DNA of 22,963 nucleotides, from positions 1 to 22,963 of the forward strand of contig DLMI01000021.1 of NCBI GenBank assembly GCA_002478145.1. The letters run 5' to 3'. This document shows positions 1-6,169 of the stretch, piece by piece. Positions within the stretch are counted from its first letter, which is position 1, and the number at the start of each line of letters is the position of its first letter. The position numbers and the translations under genes were made by a program. This DNA is from Acidobacteria bacterium UBA7540. Its GTDB lineage: Bacteria > Acidobacteriota > Terriglobia > UBA7540. The notes beneath the pieces were generated by a model. The model saw nothing but the letters and a program-made list of their open reading frames with translations. It did not search any database and had not been told where the DNA came from.

Positions 1-624
1 TGCGGGGGTTCGGACACGCGGACCGCAAGCTTGCACATTGTGGGGTCCATTGATCCGGAATCACGGCGCGAAATTACGCTCGGCAACAGCGTCTACTTCC
101 CATTCGACCTTCCCAAGAGTTCAAATCCTGAGGGCGGGCTGGTTGCGAGCCAGGCGCAGATGCTGGAGCAAGTCGCGCCCAGCCTCAAGGAATACCTGCA
201 GCTCAACCCGGGCACCCTCGTAATCCTCGAGGGCCATGCGGATATCCGCGGGGGTGCTGAATACAACGTAGCTCTTTCCGAGCGGCGCGCCGAGCGCGTC
301 CGGAGCTTCCTCGTTGGACTGGGGATCAACGCCGCGAGCCTCCAGGCGAAGGGTTTAGGAAAAGGACAAGACCCCGATTCCGCAGCCGTGAAGCAGTTGG
401 CCGAACAGGATCCCGACCTTACGGCTCAGGACCGAGCGAAGGTCAGCAGGCGTCTCCCAGTATTTGTGCTGGCGAACAATCGCCGCGTGGATATTGTTCT
501 CAGCACGGGGGCGAAGTCGAGTGAATACTATCCGTACAAAGCGGCGGACTTGAAGGCGCTTCTGGCAGAGCCCCAAAGGGCCAAGGCAGCACCCGAGGAG
601 ACGAAGACCGAAGTAACGAAATAG
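1..624 (+). CDS. OmpA-family outer-membrane/peptidoglycan-binding protein, 5'-truncated
   Basis: The reading frame is open from base 1 to the stop at 622-624, so the gene starts outside the window; the TTG at 31 is probably not its start. About 207 residues are visible. The OmpA C-terminal fold is clear: an opening strand with VYFPFD, then LEGHADIRGGAEYNVALSER, followed by a helix ending RVRSFLVGLGI and a late NRRVDIVL motif. In this family the TD/AD..G..YN..LS..RA and NRRV motifs bind diaminopimelate in peptidoglycan and anchor the outer membrane. The missing N-terminus may hold a signal peptide, beta-barrel or lipoprotein anchor. An insertion of roughly 25 residues (QDPDSAAVKQLAEQDPDLTA and following) lies between the GLGKG segment and the final strand, and the tail is Lys/Glu/Ala-rich. 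The gene converges on ppiC. The family call is firm; the specific role (Pal-like or OmpA-like) is not. Confidence 0.85.
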   Translation, partial: CGGSDTRTASLHIVGSIDPESRREITLGNSVYFPFDLPKSSNPEGGLVASQAQMLEQVAPSLKEYLQLNPGTLVILEGHADIRGGAEYNVALSERRAERVRSFLVGLGINAASLQAKGLGKGQDPDSAAVKQLAEQDPDLTAQDRAKVSRRLPVFVLANNRRVDIVLSTGAKSSEYYPYKAADLKALLAEPQRAKAAPEETKTEVTK

Positions 625-1258
625 CTGTGCGGGGGGTGCGCGCTTGGTGGTTCCTTATTACCCTGCGTGCACTCCCTCGCCGCTTCCCAGGTCTGCCAGG
701 ATGTTGAGCTAGGCACTGGCATGGCGAGCAGGGTGAAGCTTTCCCGAGACGGCGGGGCAGCCTTCAGTGCTCAGTTGACAGCCGGCAGCTTTTGGTTTTC
801 TGCTTCTCCCCTGCTTCCGTCTCTTACCTCCTGCCTGGCAGTTTTCAGCGGTCCCTTGAAGAAGGGGGCCGGCGGACAACGGCATCGAGTGATTGATTCA
901 TTGCATTATTGAACCCGAATTGGGGAGCTAGAATTGTGGCCTTACGGCGCGGACGCGGCGGAGCTCCAAGACTTTCATCCTGAGTTCACCATTCTCATGG
1001 GCGGACGAACGCGCCGCGGCGGGTGGGCCGCGGCCAAGAAGAGTCCACGGCGCCCAACACCGGCCTCCTCGCCCCATTTTCCCACCCGCCACTAAGAAGC
1101 TGTCAAGAAACAATTTCAGAGATGCGTACTGCTGGCGGTTGCCGGGTCTTCTCTTCTGACCTCTGACTAGCGATGCTTGCTCGTCGCCGCGCTTTGGGAA
1201 AGCCGCCCCGACAAATCGGGGCGCGGCGCTCGCTCCGCGGACGAAGGCAGGCCCGGCC
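625..1258. other. 634-bp convergent intergenic region, no credible gene
   Basis: This gap separates the convergent ompA-like gene (plus) and the parvulin gene (minus). A minus-strand frame runs through 928-1326, but it overlaps the 3' end of the parvulin gene out of frame, is Arg/Ala/Pro-rich and has no recognisable domain, so I leave it out. I see a GC-rich hairpin at 1204-1223, a palindrome at 1026-1035 (GGCCGCGGCC) and a short heptamer-like stretch near 1150-1170 (TCTGACC, TCTGACT). There is no clear intrinsic terminator with a U-run for either gene. Confidence 0.5.
1204..1223 (-). terminator. GC-rich hairpin downstream of the parvulin gene
   Basis: Perfect 8-bp stem CGCCCCGA / TCGGGGCG with the tetranucleotide loop CAAA, 36-55 bp past the parvulin stop. 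No U-tract follows on the minus strand, so it is at best a weak or factor-assisted terminator. It may instead be a dispersed palindrome. Confidence 0.3.
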
Positions 1259-2212
1259 CTAGGGCTTAGGCGGGGGAGCCGTTGAGGTCTGCTTGGCCGG
1301 CGAGCCGGCGAAGTACTCCTGGTCAATGACCAAATGGTAATTATCCGCCAGGTGCTGAATGATTTCCGCCGCCTTGGACTGCCGAAGTTGTGCCTCCAGG
1401 GCCGGCTTGACTTCCTCGAACGACTTGGTGTGCTTGTCCTCGACCTTAATAATCTCGACGCCGGACGGGGTTAATACGATGTCACTCACTTGGCCGGGCT
1501 CAAGAGAGTGGGCCGCATTGACGATTGGGGGAACGACCTTGTCACTCTGAATGACGCCCATGTCCCCACCGGAAGCGGCGGTGGCGGCGTCCTCCGAGTA
1601 CTGCTTAGCCATCTGTGCAAAGTCAGCGCCAGCCAGGATTCGCGCGCGGATATCCTGGAGCTTTCTGCGCGCCTCAGGCTCGGGCAGCGCGGGATGGCCC
1701 GCGGCGCCGGATTTCAACGCGGCGTTCTCCGTGCGGATGAGAATGTGGCGAATGCGAACCTCTTCAGACAGCGTTTTGTCCTTCTGGTAGATTTCCCGAA
1801 GTTCCTGGTCGCTGACCACGATACTTTTCAGGAAGTGTTTTCGGGCGGCATCGGCAAGGATACTCTCACGGGAGATCTCGATGGCACGCGCCACCTCAGG
1901 CTGCTCCCCGAGTTTCAGCTTGATGGCCTCGCTGGAGAGTACCTTCATTGCGACGATGTACTGGGGCAAAAAATGCTTTCCCGGGCCACCGTAGAAGGCT
2001 TGATATTGGGGGGGCAGGGCCTGAATGAAATTCTCGATCTCAGCGGCGGTAATCTTCTCGTCCCCGATGGTGAGCACAACGCGCTCGCCCGGTGCGGACT
2101 CAGCCTTGTTGGGCGGGGGGGCCTGCTGCCCACAGGCGGCGGGTTTCGGCCAGCCAGCGAATGCAAGCGCCGTGGCGATCAGCAACAAAATGACGAACGA
2201 CCGTCTATTCAA
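1259..2212 (-). CDS. Exported parvulin-type peptidyl-prolyl cis-trans isomerase (PpiC/SurA-like)
   Basis: A 317-residue periplasmic foldase that isomerises X-Pro bonds in envelope proteins. The N-terminus is a signal sequence (basic NRR, then hydrophobic residues 6-20); PAAC at 24-27 is a poor lipobox, so lipidation is doubtful. Residues about 45-145 resemble the SurA/PrsA chaperone N-domain. Residues about 150-260 are the parvulin domain, with VRIRHILI (152-159), FAQMAKQYSED (198-208) and GGDMG (215-219), followed by a GVEIIKVEDK strand. A Pro/Lys-rich tail closes it. The start is TTG at 2212, chosen because GAGGGAACC lies just upstream and the signal peptide begins there. It lies 195 bp downstream of the DUF1573 gene on the same strand. 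A folding helper next to an outer-membrane secretin and secreted-protein genes makes sense, but the client is unknown. Confidence 0.88.
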   Translation of the reverse strand: MNRRSFVILLLIATALAFAGWPKPAACGQQAPPPNKAESAPGERVVLTIGDEKITAAEIENFIQALPPQYQAFYGGPGKHFLPQYIVAMKVLSSEAIKLKLGEQPEVARAIEISRESILADAARKHFLKSIVVSDQELREIYQKDKTLSEEVRIRHILIRTENAALKSGAAGHPALPEPEARRKLQDIRARILAGADFAQMAKQYSEDAATAASGGDMGVIQSDKVVPPIVNAAHSLEPGQVSDIVLTPSGVEIIKVEDKHTKSFEEVKPALEAQLRQSKAAEIIQHLADNYHLVIDQEYFAGSPAKQTSTAPPPKP

Positions 2213-2260
2213 GGTTCCCTCACAGTTTCAAGAATGAGTTGGACAAAGCCATCCAACTGA

Positions 2261-2279
2261 GGCCGAACGCCGTTCGGCC
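2261..2279. repeat. Palindromic hairpin between the DUF1573 and parvulin genes
   Basis: GGCCGAAC / GTTCGGCC form a perfect 8-bp stem around a 3-nt loop, 49-67 bp upstream of the parvulin TTG start. It could be an operator, an mRNA hairpin or a terminator lacking a U-run; the sequence does not decide. Confidence 0.35.
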
Positions 2280-2407
2280 CTACAAGTCCCCGCACAGCCT
2301 CGAGATTGAGCACGCGACGTCCAGGTCGATGCTCTTGATCGGGATGCTCTCGATCGGCAACCGCGCCTGCTCACACAGCTCAATTTCGGGTCCCTCAGTA
2401 ACCGACT

Positions 2408-3238
2408 CTAAGGTTTCGCAGGAGGTTGGGGGGCGGGAGCCACACGCGCGGCGATAGTTAACAGAACGTACGCGTCGCCGGGTTCTGTCTTCATTACGAC
2501 GACTTGGCTAAATGACTCTTCCATGGTGAGTCCTAGGCTCGCTGGGTCAAACTCAATTTCCAGGGTTCCTGATTCGCCGGGCTTATATTCCTTCTGCTGG
2601 GTCTTCAGGCGCAGGCAGTCACAACCAAGCTGAATTTCGGCCAACGTGACGGAGTGTGTACTTACATTCTTAAAGGGGAACTTGGCTACGGGAGTCTCGC
2701 CGCTCTGGATGTTGCCAAGACCACACCATTTCGACTCAAACTTCAAGTCCTTCGAAGTGACCACAGGGGCAGGCGCACGCCTCACCTTGGGCGCCATGTT
2801 AAAAAGCTCCTGATGGGCGTTCGCGTCAGGTTGAGGCCGGGAAAGTTCCATGTACCAGACGCGATTTTTCAGTCGCCACAGAGTTGTGTTGGGCACGGGG
2901 ATCGGCCTTGGCATCGCAGCAGACATGAGCGGAACCTGGACCACGACCGTTGCCGTCTGCCCATCCGGGTCCAGCTTGATTGACTGAATCTTGTAGGCCA
3001 GTAATGGCTTCTTGGTCTGACCGCGGAAGATGGGCTTCGAATCCTTAGTGAGGTATTTTTCAACCTTCGGCCAATCGCCTTGCTGGAGGGCGCTGTAGCA
3101 CTGCTCCACTCGGGCTCGCAAAGCCTCTTCGCTCGATGACGAGGCGATCACCGGCGTGCCCGCAACAAGCAGGCAAAGCCCGACCAACAACCAAGCGGCC
3201 AAGATACGACTGCCCACTCTCTGTTTAATAATTCTCAT
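2408..3238 (-). CDS. Exported DUF1573-domain protein
   Basis: 276 residues. A signal peptide spans about residues 1-32 (RIIKQRVGSR, then a hydrophobic core ending in VIASS). Residues about 36-150 look like a small alpha+beta domain (RVEQCYSALQQGDWPKVEKYL, later LWRLKNRVWYMEL) of the kind seen in DUF4019/NTF2-like proteins. Residues about 163-265 are DUF1573, an Ig-like/ASPM-SPD-2-Hydin-type fold: FPFKNVSTHSVTLAEIQLGCDCLRL, with the characteristic CxC at C206/C208, then YKPGESGTLEIEFDP. In other proteins DUF1573 typically sits in secreted or surface proteins of unknown activity. The C-terminal tail is Pro/Ala-rich. The ATG at 3238 is used; the SD is weak. It lies downstream of a 574-bp gap that carries tandem hairpin repeats. 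Confidence 0.8.
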   Translation of the reverse strand: MRIIKQRVGSRILAAWLLVGLCLLVAGTPVIASSSSEEALRARVEQCYSALQQGDWPKVEKYLTKDSKPIFRGQTKKPLLAYKIQSIKLDPDGQTATVVVQVPLMSAAMPRPIPVPNTTLWRLKNRVWYMELSRPQPDANAHQELFNMAPKVRRAPAPVVTSKDLKFESKWCGLGNIQSGETPVAKFPFKNVSTHSVTLAEIQLGCDCLRLKTQQKEYKPGESGTLEIEFDPASLGLTMEESFSQVVVMKTEPGDAYVLLTIAARVAPAPQPPAKP

Positions 3239-3812
3239 CTTTGAGCACGGTGAACTTGGTGTGACGGCACCTTCAGGACCAAAGTTTACTGAGGCTTGGT
3301 GCTAGCGGGCACATATCCGCCCTGCGTGCCTTGTCCTTGCAGAAGGGGTTGCGACAGCCCTGCCCACCAGTCACCTGCTTCCACCCCTTCCGTCCTTCAG
3401 TCGCGGGGCCTCGACATGCGTGTTGGCTTCGGCTTACAGCGGTACTCGGACCGCGCCCTTCTCTCAGGGACCACGACACGAACTTACGTCACGGGCGCCG
3501 GAGAGACAACACCCGCCGCGGGGAATTGCCTCTCCGTCTTCCGACAACTCACGCGCCGGCCACCGCCAAGTGTGGTACTTCGAACTGGAGGCCAGCTTTC
3601 GTGGAATCAAGGAGGCAGCCCCGCCTGAGCGCAACTGCCCCTCGTGTTTCCGCTAACCCAAAACGCCGGCCACCATCAAGTGGTGCTGGAGCTAGTGGCA
3701 CGGTTCTTGTAGGAGAGAAGAGGCAGCCCCGCTTGCGCAGAACTGCCTCTTGCATTCCGTCTCGAAACGCTCGCACCGATGTTACTCGGCACTAGCGTCC
3801 CATGATGAATTA
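3239..3812. other. 574-bp intergenic region with no gene, containing degenerate tandem repeats
   Basis: No frame here shows a domain, an SD or steady codon bias. The content is dominated by the tandem hairpin repeats at about 3342-3790, annotated separately. I see no confident promoter for the DUF1573 gene. Confidence 0.6.
3342..3790. repeat. Degenerate tandem repeat, ~107-116-bp period, each unit with a hairpin
   Basis: Three clear units and one weaker one. Shared blocks include CGCCGGCCACC at 3554 and 3664 (110 bp apart) and GAGGCAGCCCCGC at 3612 and 3720 (108 bp apart). Each unit has a stem: GAAGGGGT/ACCCCTTC (3342-3349 with 3383-3390), GGAGAGaCAA/TTGcCTCTCC (3500-3509 with 3526-3535), GGCAG/CTGCC (3614-3618 with 3635-3639) and AAGAGGCAG/CTGCCTCTT (3718-3726 with 3743-3751). 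Each stem is followed within a few bases by TCCG. Pairing is kept although the stem sequence differs, which hints at selection on structure. Transcribed from the minus strand, it would lie in the 3' UTR of the secreted-protein gene or the leader of the DUF1573 gene. Confidence 0.6.
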
Positions 3813-5588
3813 CTAGGGACCGGTACTGTACGGGCTACCGTACATAAAAAGCCTCTGCCACAATCTGTTCAGGTTGATCGGAGCAATGGCACTCTCTCCG
3901 AGCGCGTCACCAGCCGGACTACGATGGTAGAACGCGGGATCCGGTATGATGTACGCCAAGTATCCCAACGTTGCCCCCGGAGAATTATATCCCACGGCCG
4001 CACCAAAGTTGTCATAGATCTCGGCGAAGCCGTAAGCATTCTGGAAGCCGCAAACCGCAATGGCGTAGCCTGTATTGGCAGCGAATTTCGGCGCCGCGGT
4101 GGCTACGTCGAAGGCATACGACCCACCTGCAGATATGGTTGGCGTCGTGAACACCTGCGTAGCGGTTTCACCCGCCGGGTAGAAGTAGAAGGTGCAGCTA
4201 CCCGACTGCGGCACAGCACTACCCTTATGCTCATCGGGATACAAGTTCCCTGTGTCAAATGTTGCGTTCCACGGGTCCCAGGTGGTATTCGCGATATCGA
4301 TGCCCGTGCCGAAGTGTGAGAACGGCGCGCTACCGGGGGCTTGGAAGGCATTGATGTAGGGGAATAGCAGGTTGGTCTGGCAGTCGCTGAAGTCCACGAC
4401 ACTTAACCCAGGTAATGGTAGCTCCGAGACGCCTGAAAAGCTCGGGATATAAGTAGTCGCTTTGGTGTTCACCGGACCCTTTGCCACGTCAGCATATATC
4501 TCAACATACCCAGTCGGCAGTGGGCCGTGCGACCAGAACCTGAAACATATATCCATGTTCTCCGCGTACCCCCCATCCTCCGTGTCCACGGTATACGTGA
4601 CAGTACACGTCTGCGTGGGCGGCGTCGGGGCCGGGGTGTCCGCCGTACACGCGAGCGTACCCGCGGTAACGGTCAGACCCGCAACGTAGCCAACGGGAAA
4701 ACCGTTACCCCCAAGGGTGCCGCAGTAGTCCTTGTCCTTAGGAGACAACGAACTGCACCCGACAGGGTCCTGTACCGCGATATAGACTCCTGTGGGTACG
4801 TCCAAAAGAGTGATAGTAAAATCGGTCCCGCCCAAAACATCACCTGAGGGAACATTGGGATCCGATGCTAATTCGTAACTTTCGCTCGTCAACGCATTGG
4901 CGAACTCCTCGTCGACGTTAACGCAGAAGCTATTATCATACGGACCAACGTCCTTTGTTCCGATGCAGCTCAAGACTTGACCCGCCAGGCCATTCGCCCC
5001 CACCTCCCAATCTCTGGGCGCGATCTTGAACGAGAGGTTCGGCGTGCACATCACGATCGCTACAGGCAAACTCGTCACTGAGGAAGCCGAGAGGCTGAGA
5101 CTATTCGGGCCACTTACAGGGTTGTGCGTACCCCCCGTAGCGTCTAGCGCGGTAGGCCCGCATGTCGCCTTAGTGGCATCAACGCGAACAGTGACGATGA
5201 GCTCGTCAGATGTATTAGTGAATAACCAGGGGCCTCCACTATTGAACGTTATATTGACAGTTTGGCCCACTAGAGTCGCTGTTAATATGGTAGCGCAGGA
5301 CGGGCTAGTGGCCAGCCAGTCTGGACCGGTGCATTGAATATACTGCGAATCAGGGACCACGGGGAGAGACGCAGGATATGTAACTGAAAAGTATTGTCCG
5401 CTTGCGACCGAGCCGGAGGCGTTGAGTGTAAAGGTGTAAATGCCGACCTCCTCCGCTAAACCCTCGGCGCGCACCTGCAATGCGCTACTGCCTGTCACCC
5501 ACTGGGTTCCCGCCAAGGCTGTCGTCGCCATTGTCGCGAGCCCGAAAACCAAAAACAAACTTACCAACAATAAGTTTCTCTTCGTCAT
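3813..5588 (-). CDS. Secreted protein with acidobacterial-type C-terminal domain, function unknown
   Basis: 591 residues from the ATG at 5588, which sits 7 nt after GGAGAGG and opens a textbook signal peptide (TKRN, hydrophobic core, TALA|GTQW at about residue 26). The frame is open further upstream to 5702, but that stretch is leader sequence. The mature protein is rich in Thr, Ser, Gly and Asn, with paired Cys throughout, as expected of an exported, disulphide-bonded beta-rich protein. From about residue 403 there is a C-terminal domain (CQTNLLFPYINAF, FGTGIDIANTTWDP, GSCTFYFYP, GYAIAVCGFQNAYGFAEIYD, LGYLAYIIPDP) that I recall from many exported Acidobacteria proteins; I know no biochemical function for it. 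It lies 225 bp beyond the gspD-end repeat, on the same strand, with its own candidate promoter and leader, so it may be a T2SS substrate or a surface protein. That is inference only. Confidence 0.75.
   Translation of the reverse strand: MTKRNLLLVSLFLVFGLATMATTALAGTQWVTGSSALQVRAEGLAEEVGIYTFTLNASGSVASGQYFSVTYPASLPVVPDSQYIQCTGPDWLATSPSCATILTATLVGQTVNITFNSGGPWLFTNTSDELIVTVRVDATKATCGPTALDATGGTHNPVSGPNSLSLSASSVTSLPVAIVMCTPNLSFKIAPRDWEVGANGLAGQVLSCIGTKDVGPYDNSFCVNVDEEFANALTSESYELASDPNVPSGDVLGGTDFTITLLDVPTGVYIAVQDPVGCSSLSPKDKDYCGTLGGNGFPVGYVAGLTVTAGTLACTADTPAPTPPTQTCTVTYTVDTEDGGYAENMDICFRFWSHGPLPTGYVEIYADVAKGPVNTKATTYIPSFSGVSELPLPGLSVVDFSDCQTNLLFPYINAFQAPGSAPFSHFGTGIDIANTTWDPWNATFDTGNLYPDEHKGSAVPQSGSCTFYFYPAGETATQVFTTPTISAGGSYAFDVATAAPKFAANTGYAIAVCGFQNAYGFAEIYDNFGAAVGYNSPGATLGYLAYIIPDPAFYHRSPAGDALGESAIAPINLNRLWQRLFMYGSPYSTGP
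3827..3844 (-). other. Hairpin in the last codons of the secreted-protein gene
   Basis: A 7-bp stem TGTACGG / CCGTACA with loop GCTA lies within the last ten codons, ending about 12 bp before the stop. It could be part of a 3'-end structure; there is no U-run. Confidence 0.3.
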
Positions 5589-5720
5589 CTTTTTTCCCTC
5601 TCCTTTTTTTGTGGGGTAAGCGTATTTGGGTTCGCAAACCCCGATTGACTGAAAAAGCCAGGTTGATCCATGGAACTCCGAAGAGCCTACCAGTACGCCC
5701 ACTTTCTTGTCAACAACTTC

Positions 5721-5777
5721 CTTCGCCGCAGCCCTGTTTGGCGCGAACAGGGCGTCGAAGCGAGCATCGCTGCTCGC
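5721..5777 (-). promoter_or_regulatory. Structured 5' leader of the secreted-protein gene (candidate cis-regulatory RNA)
   Basis: Two adjacent strong hairpins on the transcript strand. The first pairs GCGAGCA (5777-5771) with TGCTCGC (5766-5760) around a GCGA loop, a GNRA tetraloop in this orientation only. The second pairs GCCCTGTT with AACAGGGC (5731-5738 with 5746-5753), closed by an outer CTTCG/CGAAG stem (5721-5725 with 5756-5760) across an internal loop. They lie 130-190 nt upstream of the ATG and downstream of the candidate promoter. I could not match them to a known riboswitch class. Confidence 0.5.
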
Positions 5778-5872
5778 GTCCTCTCAAGACCTTCCCGTGA
5801 TTGCACATCGCTCCCGTTTCGCCACCCTGCTGCGTGTTAACTACCTTAACCAAACTCGTAGTGATGACGCCT

Positions 5873-5901
5873 AACTTAGCACGAACAAAATGCGCTGTCA
5901 A
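5873..5901 (-). promoter_or_regulatory. Candidate sigma-70-type promoter for the secreted-protein gene
   Basis: On the minus strand, TTGACA (5901-5896) is a perfect -35 box and TAAGTT (5878-5873) a fair -10 box, 17 bp apart. A/T-rich tracts lie immediately upstream (5902-5921), like an UP element. Transcription would start near 5866 and give a leader of about 280 nt that contains the hairpins at 5721-5777. A second TTGACA (5713-5708) with TAGGCT 18 bp on is a weaker alternative. Confidence 0.55.
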
Positions 5902-5965
5902 GAATTTTTTTGGTTTTTTTGGGGGGGAGCTTTTGTCGCAGGGGCAGTTCCCGAGCCTCCCCTAC

Positions 5966-6166
5966 AGGATTGGCGATTGAAGATTGAGAAAAGCAGGATT
6001 CAGGAGTCAGGATTCAGGGAAGGGAAAAGCGGAAATTTGAAACTGGAAATTGGAAACTGGAAACTGAGAACTCGTAGCCTCGGCCAGTTTCCATTTTCTA
6101 ATTTCCATTTTCTTCCCCGTCCAGTTTCCAATTTCCAGTTTCCAGTTTCCGCCCTCCTGAATCCTG
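5966..6166. repeat. Intergenic heptamer inverted-repeat element R1 (gspD / secreted-protein gap)
   Basis: Terminal inverted repeats CAGGATTCAGGA (5994-6005) and TCCTGAATCCTG (6155-6166) enclose a long imperfect stem of GGAAATT/GGAAACT-type heptamers facing AATTTCC/AGTTTCC-type heptamers. The centre at 6068-6100 is identical over 33 nt to that of element R10 (20694-20726). Heptamer phasing continues leftwards to about 5966 (AGGATTG, GCGATTG, AAGATTG). The right terminus is 3 bp from the gspD stop codon. Confidence 0.85.
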
Positions 6167-6169
6167 TTT

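Noticed and set aside
1204..1223. Classical intrinsic terminator
   Set aside because: The stem is good but no U-run follows on either strand, so it is listed only as a weak candidate.
928..1326. 132-codon minus-strand frame beyond the parvulin gene
   Set aside because: Overlaps the parvulin 3' end out of frame, Arg/Pro-rich, no SD and no recognisable domain; GC-rich DNA yields such frames by chance.
1490..2260. 256-codon plus-strand frame opposite the parvulin gene
   Set aside because: Antisense shadow of a well-supported gene with signal peptide, SD and parvulin motifs on the minus strand; the shadow has no domain.
5721..5866. c-di-GMP (GEMM-I) riboswitch in the secreted-protein leader
   Set aside because: A CACGCAGCAGGGTGG stretch and CACGGG look superficially similar, but the conserved GGGCAAACC and tetraloop-receptor blocks are absent.
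5966..6166. CRISPR array
   Set aside because: The repeats are 7-nt units in inverted arms without unique spacers of constant length, and no cas genes are visible.
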